Of a stretch of DNA of 64,000 nucleotides, positions 10,284-18,089 are shown one piece after another (position 1 is the first letter of the stretch; each line of letters begins with the position of its first letter). The position numbers and the translations under genes are program-made. The notes under the pieces were generated by a model. The model saw only the letters and a program-made list of their open reading frames with translations. It did no database searches and was not told the DNA's origin. The DNA is from Microbulbifer sp. A4B17. GTDB lineage: Bacteria > Pseudomonadota > Gammaproteobacteria > Pseudomonadales > Cellvibrionaceae. The stretch lies in assembly GCF_003076275.1 (NCBI RefSeq), contig NZ_CP029064.1, positions 692,501-756,500 on the forward strand, in the 5' to 3' direction.

Positions 10284-11732
10284 CTACCATTTAATCCTTT
10301 GGCTTAGGGGTAAAAAAATACTGATCTCGAGACCGCCCATGGTGGACGGAGTTGCAGAAATGCTACCCTCGTGTGCTGTAACAATGTTTTGGCAAATTGA
10401 CAGCCCCAATCCCGCACCGCCGGTTTCCCGGCTGCGCGAACTGTCTGCCCTGTAGAGGCGCTCAAACAGGTGAGGTATATCAGCACTGGCAACACCGGGT
10501 GCGGAGTCGGCCAAAGTGATAATGGCTGTTCGGGCTTCACAGCGCGCGGCTATTTTAAGTTGACCATCACTATCGGTGTAGCGCAGGCTGTTGGTTAACA
10601 GATTGCTAAATAACTGGTTGAGGCGCGCTTCATCTGCGTAGACCAGCTTGTCTTCCGATAGCTGGAGGTCACTGCTTAAGTGAATATTTTTCTGGTCGAA
10701 TGGAATTTCAAAGTCTTCGATAACACCTCGCAGAACTTTTACCAGAGAAATGTCAGATTTGCAGTAACTCAATGCCCCGGCGTCTGAGAGCGACAACTCA
10801 TAGAGGTCATCTATCAGGCGACTCAACTGCTGAATTTTGCTGTGCAGTATGCGCAGGTTCTCTGGTGAGGCTGATCTGACACCATCCTGAATGGCTTCAA
10901 TCTGCCCCTTTAATACCGCTAGAGGTGTTCGCAGTTCATGTGAAATATCTGCCATCCATCGGTTTCGAGCGTGCTCATTCGCCTCCAAAGTTGCGGCGAG
11001 ACGGTTAAAGTCAGCACTTAACTGGCCCAGCTCATCTCTTTGCTCTATATCGATGCGGGTTTTGAAATTGCCTGATGTCAGCTGGGATGTCGCTTCAGTC
11101 AGCTTGCGGATAGGTCTTACCAACTGCCAGGCAAGTGGCAGAGCGATTGCCAGTGCCAGAATAAAGGTGGCAATAGAAATAAGTGCAAAGGTTCTCGATT
11201 GCTCTTTTACAAATCCTACTGCCAAGTCATCATCCAGCACCGGTAGCGGATTGATGGCCAAGTAGCCAACGGTTTCTCCATTCACCACCAGTGGTTGCAT
11301 GGCTATATTCTCAGATCCTGAATAGTAGCCAATTACAGACCTTTTCTCCTTGTCCAACAGGACTAGGCGACCGATGAGTGACTTGCCCACGCTGTGCTCG
11401 GGCGGATGCTCAGGTGGATGGCGGGGGCCCCTCATACCGGGTGGTGGAAAAGGTGGGGGTGGCAAATTCTCGAAGTAGCTGGGCATCACGCGCCTGTGCA
11501 TTCTTTGCCAGCGCATACTATTGCCACGCATGGATTTCCAGCTTCCCTCACTGGCGTAGATATCCTGCAACTCCTCGACCAGGTCGTCCACCTCGCGCAG
11601 CTCCTGGGACTGAATATAGTTCATAAAGCCCTGGTCAAAGCTCCACTGAAAGAATACGAACATTCCGCCAACGGTAATAGCCGTAGTCAATAAGAAAGCG
11701 AGGCTGAGTTTATAGCGAATATTTAACGACAT
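10284..11732 (-). CDS. baeS: BaeS-like sensor histidine kinase
   Basis: A 482-residue inner-membrane histidine kinase. The first membrane helix is at about 8-28 and the second at about 183-203, enclosing a periplasmic sensor of about 150 residues. That sensor has an unusual Pro/His-rich insert at about 90-113, which could bind metal. A HAMP domain follows, then the dimerisation helix with the H-box DISHELRTP (His265). The ATP-binding N box (NLLTNSLRYTDSDG), G1 (DSAPGV) and G2 (GGAGLGLSI) boxes follow. The kinase core strongly resembles E. coli BaeS. It lies directly upstream of the regulator gene. Its promoter region shares about 100 bases of similarity with that of the second YHYH gene. Confidence 0.88.
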   Translation of the reverse strand: MSLNIRYKLSLAFLLTTAITVGGMFVFFQWSFDQGFMNYIQSQELREVDDLVEELQDIYASEGSWKSMRGNSMRWQRMHRRVMPSYFENLPPPPFPPPGMRGPRHPPEHPPEHSVGKSLIGRLVLLDKEKRSVIGYYSGSENIAMQPLVVNGETVGYLAINPLPVLDDDLAVGFVKEQSRTFALISIATFILALAIALPLAWQLVRPIRKLTEATSQLTSGNFKTRIDIEQRDELGQLSADFNRLAATLEANEHARNRWMADISHELRTPLAVLKGQIEAIQDGVRSASPENLRILHSKIQQLSRLIDDLYELSLSDAGALSYCKSDISLVKVLRGVIEDFEIPFDQKNIHLSSDLQLSEDKLVYADEARLNQLFSNLLTNSLRYTDSDGQLKIAARCEARTAIITLADSAPGVASADIPHLFERLYRADSSRSRETGGAGLGLSICQNIVTAHEGSISATPSTMGGLEISIFLPLSQRIKW

Positions 11733-11941
11733 AGCCGATAGCTTGGACTCCAGTAGCCTGATTTCACAGTGGTCTTTGGGTGCATCTTACTGTGCCAGCG
11801 TTCAGGAAATGCCGGCCAGAAGAATAAGCCTACACTTAGTGCAAATATCAGGGCAAACTTTTGACGCTCAAGGCGCTTGGTTACATGAGGGTGGGGAGCG
11901 GATTGAGCCGGATTATCCAAAGCTGTCTGTTGGGGCCCCAT
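11723..11941 (-). CDS. Possible small membrane protein upstream of baeS-like gene
   Basis: A 72-codon open frame beginning ATG at 11941 and overlapping the kinase start by ten bases. It encodes a polar N-terminus with a HPH sequence, one hydrophobic stretch at about residues 31-46 (ALIFALSVGLFFW) and a basic tail. The overlap with the kinase start would fit translational coupling. Against it: the only Shine-Dalgarno-like AGGA is about 17 bases upstream, and I do not recognise the product. It could be a real small protein linked to the sensor or a chance frame. Confidence 0.3.
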   Translation of the reverse strand: MGPQQTALDNPAQSAPHPHVTKRLERQKFALIFALSVGLFFWPAFPERWHSKMHPKTTVKSGYWSPSYRLCR

Positions 11942-12396
11942 GGCTTTAGTGGGTAATTCCTGTAGCTTTTTACCTATTGCAGCTAACTGGGTTTCAGAGA
12001 AGGAACTACTATCGGATCTCTATAGTAGTTTGAGAGATATTATAAACGATAGCGTTTGAAGGGGGTTGATAGGGCATTCCGATCAAAAATTTTTATTATT
12101 TTATATAACAGCGAAGTATAAGGAATGATCTGTCCCCGAAGGTAGCGCACAAAAGTGCATGAAATGTGGATGACTGGTTGGAGATATTTTAGATCACATA
12201 TATTTTTCTGACTTTTTCATGTGTTTGTGCTGAGTTCAAAGGCTTTAGTCTATGGCTATGGTGAGCCGGATAAAGATTAACACCACTACTTTTTAGTGAA
12301 AAATCTGGTAAGCCTTCAATAGAGCGGTAGCCAATTAGAAATTTATCCTTCTCGATAGTGATTCGAGGGGGGGCTGACTAATTCCGTATTATCTTT
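11942..12396. promoter_or_regulatory. Upstream region of the baeS-like operon, with duplicated segment at 12143-12243
   Basis: No credible gene. The segment 12143-12243 is similar over its whole length to 16196-16297, upstream of the second YHYH gene. Shared blocks are TAGCG-ACAAAAGTG, AAATGTGGAT and CTTTTT-TTGTG-TGAGTTCAA-like ends. The distance from the first to the last block is 91 bases here and 92 there. A conserved regulatory region for two minus-strand operons is the simplest reading. Confidence 0.5.
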
Positions 12397-12629
12397 GAGC
12401 CTCCTGAAGACTGCAGATGTCAGGCACAGCTCGCACGAATGGCCAGCCCTTTGCTGGAGCGGCAATACGCAGCTGAGATCTTCGACCCCCACTCTGTGAG
12501 GATATCAGAGCGATCCAGGCTGTGTGTTGCTGCTCTGAAATTTCTGGATATTCCTGCGATGTCACGCTCACGCCTTGACTGTGAATCGCTCTGAAAGCCA
12601 GAAGCATCATGAAATTATTCAGAGGCTCC
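12397..12629. mobile_element. MITE-like segment with terminal inverted repeats
   Basis: A 233-base segment starts with GAGCCTCCTGAAG (12397-12409) and ends with TTCAGAGGCTC (12619-12629), which are imperfect inverted repeats of each other. An internal nine-base inverted repeat CAGAGCGAT (12506-12514)/ATCGCTCTG (12585-12593) adds fold-back structure. The 73-codon open frame inside (12389-12610, minus strand) has no recognisable domain and extends to the element ends, so it is probably not a gene. I could not find a clear target duplication. It may be a small non-autonomous element or an IS remnant. Confidence 0.4.
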
Positions 12630-12664
12630 TGAAATAGTCTGTTTGCAATAATTCCCGTTTTTAA

Positions 12665-13207
12665 CTAGTTGTTTGGCCCACTAACTTTGGCAATTGCTTT
12701 GTTGCCTCCGATAGGTGATGTTGAAAAGCGGTGAAGAACCAGTTCTTTCTTGTCGAGTTGTACAAATAAAGTTGCCAATATCCGTTTTCCACCACGACTC
12801 CAGGTACTGTGATCATGGGCATTGAGTGTTACTGTTACCTGGTTAAAGCCGGGTTTTAGTAATTTTCCGGGAATATGTAAATCCGGGCCATAAAGCCGCT
12901 GGATCTTTTCGCCATTGATATAGAGGTGGGCGTGTCCTTCCAAAAACTGCTCAGAATCATCATTGGCATAGCGAGGTGATTCCAGTTCAAATCGATCGTA
13001 GTCTATATGGAGGTTATAGCCCGACATATCGTCGCGACTCATATCCAGTTCGATTCTGGGTGCGGCAATATGCAGAGGTATCTCTATCACCGGATGCTGA
13101 TCGCCGTTGTGACCCGCGTGGGGATTCGGCTGTGCCGCCTGCGCGACCATAGAGGCTGAAACAATCCAGGCCAAAGACCCAACGATAAAGAACCTATGCA
13201 TTTTCAT
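12665..13207 (-). CDS. Secreted His-rich protein linked to YHYH genes
   Basis: A 180-residue exported protein of unknown function. Residues 1-24 form a signal peptide ending AQA, followed by a short His-rich segment (PHAGHNGDQH). The rest is a single beta-rich domain containing EGHAHLYING, LYGPDLHIPG and NAHDHSTW, with many His and Asp residues that suggest metal binding. GGGAG ten bases before the ATG at 13207 supports the start. It is the last gene of a row with three YHYH-domain genes, only 30 bases after the first YHYH gene. Its leader and following residues resemble those of that neighbour (MKMHRFFIVGS versus MKINRYFLAGS, then HNGDQHPV versus YNNDQRSV). A periplasmic role with the YHYH proteins is likely; the activity is not known. 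Confidence 0.8.
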   Translation of the reverse strand: MKMHRFFIVGSLAWIVSASMVAQAAQPNPHAGHNGDQHPVIEIPLHIAAPRIELDMSRDDMSGYNLHIDYDRFELESPRYANDDSEQFLEGHAHLYINGEKIQRLYGPDLHIPGKLLKPGFNQVTVTLNAHDHSTWSRGGKRILATLFVQLDKKELVLHRFSTSPIGGNKAIAKVSGPNN

Positions 13208-13237
13208 TTAACACTTACTCCCAGGTTTGGATATGAG

Positions 13238-14773
13238 CTAGCGGCCAACGGTGGTTGAGCACCGGTTAACGATAGTTTGGTCATCCAGTTTGCCGGCAAA
13301 ACGCGGCCCGAATGTATATGGGAAAACAGGAATCAACTGACCGCTACTGTCTTGTGTTACGGTCAAGTGATAGTGGTAGCCTCGCTCACTGTCAGTGTGT
13401 CCATTAAACTGATCCAGGTATTCACCACCTTGCGCAGTCAGATTCTCATCCCAGTAGTAATCCTCATAGAAAAAGCCAGCCGGAGTATCGAACTCGTTGC
13501 CGGATTGAGAAGTGTAACTACCACTGGTAGTAGGGCCGGTGTTATTGGTATCGGTGACACCACGATCAATATCGTATTCATCCACAAGCAGGCAGCTGCG
13601 CTGACCGGCAACACCACATCCGCTGTCTGAGCGGGGGTCATCGTAGTCCCGGATTGCCCAGCTGCTTTTAGCCAGCACACCTATGTCCTCCCAGGGGCCA
13701 TAAATCGCGTAGCCATCGGCAGTATAGCCGTAGATAGGGGAGTGGCCATCGGCGTTATCACCTGCAATTTCTGCCAGGCAGTCACTGTAAAAGTGGTGGT
13801 GGTAGTCACCGTTAGCCGCATGGCCGCCACAGATGTCTACGTCGTAAACCTCCGCTACAGGAGCTAAAGTGTGCCATGTATTATTGACGGACTGCCCATC
13901 GCTCCATTGGTAAATTGAAGTCCCGTTAACCCAATAACCCTGTACTCCCAGTCCGGTTTCACAGGTTTCCGTGGAGGCCTCCGGTTCTGTAGGAATATAG
14001 CCAACATGAGAGACATTTTCGGGGCAGACTGGGCCTGGGGGCCAGAAACCGTAGCCAGCTTCTGAGCCGCAACTGGAATTACTGCGATAGCCAATGTCCT
14101 GGCCAAAGCTAACAATTTCTCCGGTCTGCACCAGGGGGTAGCCATTGACAAAATCAGAAGAGGCTTTTGGACGATTAACGAGAGAGTCCAATATCTCCTG
14201 GGTTATTTCAATTTGATAATCTGGAATACCGGTTGCAGATACACGGGTATATTCCTTTCCGGAAACTGTAACGGACTCGACACTCTGCACATTTACCAAT
14301 ACCTGCTGGTTGCTATTAGTCTCATAAATGTAAGGTGCACGTTCGTCGTTTGAATTGATGATCCAGGTTGTATCAGAGGTTTCTGTTGTTAAGCTATCTT
14401 CTTCATCAGAAGCTGTGGAGTTATCTTCGCCAACTTCTGAAGTGGCGTTTTCACCATTATCCGATGTGTTATTGGTTTCATCGATAGTAGTTTCTGTTGA
14501 AGTATCTACTGTAGTATCTGATTCTGCTGCGTTTTCATCTTCAACCGTATTGTCGTTTGAATTGGCAGTGGCATTCGCAGAGTTGTTTCTGGTATTTCCT
14601 GAATCTGTTGAATTATCGTTTTGCCAATTTCTTCCGTCGTTATTACGAACAGGTACTTCCCTAACCGAACGTTGATCGTTGTTATATCCCGAGTTGGGGC
14701 TAGGTTGAGCGACAACACTTGCTGCAGTTAGCAAGGTTATTGAGCCAGCAAGAAAGTACCTGTTAATTTTCAC
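13238..14773 (-). CDS. YHYH domain protein 1, secreted
   Basis: A 511-residue exported protein with a C-terminal YHYH domain, a family of unknown function common in marine bacteria. A signal peptide covers about 1-22. It is followed by a low-complexity linker (about 46-135) rich in N, D, S, T and E, then the conserved body of about 370 residues. Key motifs are YHHHFYSDC at 324-332 and the name-giving YHYH at 466-469. Several conserved Cys residues (around 235, 250, 271, 315, 332, 386, 394, 505) probably form disulfides. The gene starts with GTG at 14773 after GAGG. Unlike the two paralogues upstream it has no lipobox, so it should be soluble in the periplasm or secreted. Its leader resembles that of the neighbouring His-rich protein. 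Confidence 0.88.
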   Translation of the reverse strand: MKINRYFLAGSITLLTAASVVAQPSPNSGYNNDQRSVREVPVRNNDGRNWQNDNSTDSGNTRNNSANATANSNDNTVEDENAAESDTTVDTSTETTIDETNNTSDNGENATSEVGEDNSTASDEEDSLTTETSDTTWIINSNDERAPYIYETNSNQQVLVNVQSVESVTVSGKEYTRVSATGIPDYQIEITQEILDSLVNRPKASSDFVNGYPLVQTGEIVSFGQDIGYRSNSSCGSEAGYGFWPPGPVCPENVSHVGYIPTEPEASTETCETGLGVQGYWVNGTSIYQWSDGQSVNNTWHTLAPVAEVYDVDICGGHAANGDYHHHFYSDCLAEIAGDNADGHSPIYGYTADGYAIYGPWEDIGVLAKSSWAIRDYDDPRSDSGCGVAGQRSCLLVDEYDIDRGVTDTNNTGPTTSGSYTSQSGNEFDTPAGFFYEDYYWDENLTAQGGEYLDQFNGHTDSERGYHYHLTVTQDSSGQLIPVFPYTFGPRFAGKLDDQTIVNRCSTTVGR

Positions 14774-14803
14774 GAGAAGGTTACCTCAATTTATCTTTAT
14801 TGG

Positions 14804-16156
14804 TTACCGCCCCACTGTTGTTGAACATCTGTTGACAACAGTTTGGTCATCCAATTTTCCGTAAAAGCGCGGTCCAAAAGTGAAGGGGAAGGCGGGGATT
14901 AATTGTCCATCGCTGTCGACAGTGACCGTAAGGTGATAATGGTATCCTCTTTCATCATCCGAATGGCCATTGTACTGATCTAAATAGACTCCTCCTTGAG
15001 CGGTAAGTTCTTCATCCCAGTAATAATCTTCGTAGAAAAAACCAGCGCTTGTTTCAAATTCATTTCCTGAGGGCGATGTATATGAATCACTGGTAGTTGG
15101 GCCTGTATTAGAAGTGGTTTCCATCCCTTGGGAAATATCGTATTCATCGACTAATAAACAGCTTCGTTCACCAGCAACACCGCAGCCGCTTTCGGATGAG
15201 GCATCATCGTAATCTCGAATTGCCCAACTACTTTCTGCTAATTCAGCTTCGCTCTCCCAGGGGCCATAAATTGCATAGCCATCGGCGGTGTAGCCGTAAA
15301 TTGGAGAGTGGTTGTCACCAATATCGCCAACCATTTCTGCAAGACATTCACTATAAAAATGGTGGTGATAATCGCCGTTTGCCGCGTGGCCACCGCAAAT
15401 GTCAACATCGTAGACTTCGGCGAGAGGAGCGAGAGTATGCCAAGTATCATCGACACTCATCCCGTCACTCCACTGATAAATAGAGGTTCCGTTTACCCAG
15501 TAACCCTGTACTCCTAAACCGGTTTCGCAGCTATCGGTTGCAGGTTCAGGTTCAACGGGAAAATAGCCGACATGGGAAACGTTTTCAGGGCAAACGGGCC
15601 CAGGTGGCCAAAAGCCATAGCCGGCCTCTGCACCACATGAAGAATTACTTTGATATCCAATATCCTGTCCAAAGCTGACAATATCACCAACACTTACATA
15701 GGGACTGCCGGTTAAAAAATCAGACGATGCTTTTGGGCGCTCCAAGAGTGCATCGAGAATAGTTTGTGTAATTTCGATGGTGTAATTTGGGATGCCCGTT
15801 GCAGATACAACAGTGTACTCTTTACCGTCGACAGTTTCCGAGTCAACGCTTTGAACATTTACCAGTACTTGTTCATTACTGTTATCTTCATAGATGTAAG
15901 GCGCTCGTTCATCGTCAGTATTTAGAATCCACACTCCGCTGTCGGTGCTTGAGCCTGAGCTGTCATCTGCTGAGTCGTCATCATCACCGGAATCTGAGCT
16001 GCTATCGCTAGTATCCTCAGTTGTCGTATCTGATGAGTCAGATGAAGAGCTGCTGCCTCCACCGCATGCCTGTAGTACACCAGAGAGCAATACCAGTGAT
16101 ATTGCATAAGGCAAAATGGACTTTCGGTCCGTGTCAAAAATTTCCGTTAATTTCAT
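14804..16156 (-). CDS. YHYH domain lipoprotein 2
   Basis: A 450-residue paralogue of the preceding YHYH protein, with near-identical body motifs (FGQDIGY, GFWPPGPVCPENVSHVGY, CGGHAANGDYHHHFYS, YHYH). The N-terminus differs: a lipoprotein signal with LQAC places the lipidated Cys at residue 31, followed by GGG and a Ser/Asp-rich linker to about residue 75. It is therefore a membrane-anchored form. It lies 30 bases upstream of YHYH gene 1, so the two and the His-rich gene probably form one transcript. The 419 bases before it include a segment similar to the region upstream of the baeS-like gene. Function unknown; His-rich motifs hint at metal binding. Confidence 0.9.
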   Translation of the reverse strand: MKLTEIFDTDRKSILPYAISLVLLSGVLQACGGGSSSSSDSSDTTTEDTSDSSSDSGDDDDSADDSSGSSTDSGVWILNTDDERAPYIYEDNSNEQVLVNVQSVDSETVDGKEYTVVSATGIPNYTIEITQTILDALLERPKASSDFLTGSPYVSVGDIVSFGQDIGYQSNSSCGAEAGYGFWPPGPVCPENVSHVGYFPVEPEPATDSCETGLGVQGYWVNGTSIYQWSDGMSVDDTWHTLAPLAEVYDVDICGGHAANGDYHHHFYSECLAEMVGDIGDNHSPIYGYTADGYAIYGPWESEAELAESSWAIRDYDDASSESGCGVAGERSCLLVDEYDISQGMETTSNTGPTTSDSYTSPSGNEFETSAGFFYEDYYWDEELTAQGGVYLDQYNGHSDDERGYHYHLTVTVDSDGQLIPAFPFTFGPRFYGKLDDQTVVNRCSTTVGR

Positions 16157-16575
16157 AGCACACCGTGAATTAGGAGGTGGGATTAGATCTGAAACTAGCG
16201 TACAAAAGTGGAGAAAATGTGGATAAATATTGACCTGATTCGCAGTGGGATTAATTTGTTTGACCTTTTTGTTTGCTTTGTGCGTAAGTTCAATGGGATG
16301 GATTTTTTTTCAATATCAAAAGTTAAACATTCAGTTGTTGAAAAACTTTTTATTTTGTTACGGATTCTTAGCTTATTTAAATTCGGTGAAATACTATTCT
16401 TTCGATAATGGCTGGTGACTGAAAAGTCCGGCAGTCGGAAGGTAATATTTTTGAAGTCAGCTATTTGAAAATAGAGGTTTGGTTTCCATGGTCGTATTCG
16501 CAAGAGCAGCCAGTCGGGAAATTACAATCGGTCCCAGACTGGGTTGGGGCTCATAAGTGATTACTTTTTTGCGTG
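16157..16575. promoter_or_regulatory. Upstream region of YHYH genes 2-1 with duplicated segment at 16196-16297
   Basis: An AT-rich gap of 419 bases with no convincing gene. The part 16196-16297 matches 12143-12243 upstream of the baeS-like operon, at almost identical internal spacing. Within it TTTGTTTG occurs twice, 13 bases apart (16255 and 16268), which could be a tandem regulator site. The rest is featureless. Confidence 0.5.
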
Positions 16576-17901
16576 CTACATAGGCGGTGGGCCAGGGGGA
16601 AAACCCCCGCCGACTTCATCGGAGCAAACATTCACAATTGTCTGGTCATCAAGCTTGCCGTAAAAGCGTGGCCCAAAGGTGTATGGAAATGATGGGGTCA
16701 GCTGCCCCTCACTATTTAATTCCACGGTTAGGTGATAGTGATAACCCCGCTCACTGTCACTGTGTCCATTGTATTGATCCAGATAAGCGTCCTCCTGGCT
16801 GGTCAAATTGGAGTCCCAGTAAAAGTCTTCGTAAAAAAATCCGCTGATGGTTTGAAAAAGGTTGCCTGATGGGGAGGTGAAAGTATCGCTGGTACCAGGC
16901 CCAGGTTCGGTAATTGGCGTTGTGCCCTTTGATAGATCGTATTCATCGACCAGTAAACAGCTGCGCTCGCCGGCAACCCCGCAGCCACTAAAAGAGTCGG
17001 CATCCTCATAATCTCTAGTGACCCAGCTGCTTATTGCAAGTACGCCATCGGCCTCCCAAGGGCCATAAATGGGGTAGCCATCGGCGGTAAACCCATAGAT
17101 GGGGGAGTGGCTATCTCCAGTGTCTCCAACCAAGTCGGCCAGGCAATCGCTGTAGAAGTGATGGTGATAGTCTCCCCGAGCAGCGTGTCCACCACAAATA
17201 TCAACATCGTACATCTCAGCGACCGGTGCCAGAGTGTGCCAGGTGCCATCGACAGACTGCCCATCGCTCCACTGGTAAATAGAAGTGCCATTGACCCAAT
17301 AGCCCTGTGACCCGAGTCCACTCTCACAGGTTTCTTCTGACTCTTCGGGCTCGGCTGGGAAATAGCCGCTGTGGGAAACATTTTCCGGGCAGACCGGACC
17401 CGGTGGCCAGAATCCAAAACCTGCTTCGGCATAGCAGGTATGTGGATTGCTGCTAAAGCCGATATCCTGGCCAAAACTCACGATATCACCAATTTGTACC
17501 GTGGGGCTGCCATAGACAAAGTCGGTGTTCGCCTTGGGACGATTGATTAGCTCGTCGTAGACAGCGGTGGTGATTTCAATTTCATAATCCGGGATGCCGG
17601 ATGCAGTGACTTGAGTGTATTCCCTGCCGTCGACAGTGACAGTTTCGACAGTTTGTACATTGACCAGTACCTGCTCATTACTATTACTTTCGTAGATGTA
17701 GGGCGCGCGCTCACCGTCGGTGTTTAGTACCCAGGGGCTGCTGTCATCGTCAGTATCGTCGTCAGAAGGGGGTGGATCTGAATCGTCATTGTCACAACCT
17801 GTTAAAGGCGTACAAGCCAGAAATATTGTCAGTGCACTGATTAATAGGGTGCGGGTTTGAAGGGGGGAAGTCTCCTGAATCCTCATCGAATCACCATCCA
17901 T
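16576..17901 (-). CDS. YHYH domain lipoprotein 3
   Basis: The third YHYH paralogue, 441 residues. The lipoprotein signal ends LTGC with Cys36, followed by a short Asp/Ser/Pro linker, so it should be membrane anchored. The body has the same motifs: FGQDIGF, GFWPPGPVCPENVSH, CGGHAARGDYHHHFYSDC and SERGYHYHLTV. It ends in a unique Gly/Pro-rich tail (GGGFPPGPPPM). An internal ATG five codons later (17886) also has a GGTGA-like site, so the exact start is open. It is separated from YHYH gene 2 by 419 bases and probably has its own promoter. Together the three genes are a local tandem amplification. Confidence 0.88.
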   Translation of the reverse strand: MDGDSMRIQETSPLQTRTLLISALTIFLACTPLTGCDNDDSDPPPSDDDTDDDSSPWVLNTDGERAPYIYESNSNEQVLVNVQTVETVTVDGREYTQVTASGIPDYEIEITTAVYDELINRPKANTDFVYGSPTVQIGDIVSFGQDIGFSSNPHTCYAEAGFGFWPPGPVCPENVSHSGYFPAEPEESEETCESGLGSQGYWVNGTSIYQWSDGQSVDGTWHTLAPVAEMYDVDICGGHAARGDYHHHFYSDCLADLVGDTGDSHSPIYGFTADGYPIYGPWEADGVLAISSWVTRDYEDADSFSGCGVAGERSCLLVDEYDLSKGTTPITEPGPGTSDTFTSPSGNLFQTISGFFYEDFYWDSNLTSQEDAYLDQYNGHSDSERGYHYHLTVELNSEGQLTPSFPYTFGPRFYGKLDDQTIVNVCSDEVGGGFPPGPPPM

Positions 17902-18053
17902 GTTTCGCAGTAAGAGAAGAAGGCGGGCTATGCTGCTGTCTGCCGGGGTTTGGAGGAATTTGAAGTTATCGGCAAAAATGGGAAGTAATGTGTACGCTGC
18001 CCGTTAAGGCACTGATTTCCTTGTGTTGTGTTTTTGGGGGTGGTGGATAGATA

Positions 18054-18081
18054 TGGGCCGAGTCAGGAGTGATTCGGCCCA
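18054..18081 (-). terminator. Hairpin downstream of MATE gene
   Basis: TGGGCCGA and TCGGCCCA form a perfect eight-base-pair stem around a 12-base loop, just after the MATE stop codon on the minus strand. No T run follows, so it is only a probable terminator. Confidence 0.5.
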
Positions 18082-18089
18082 CAGATCGA

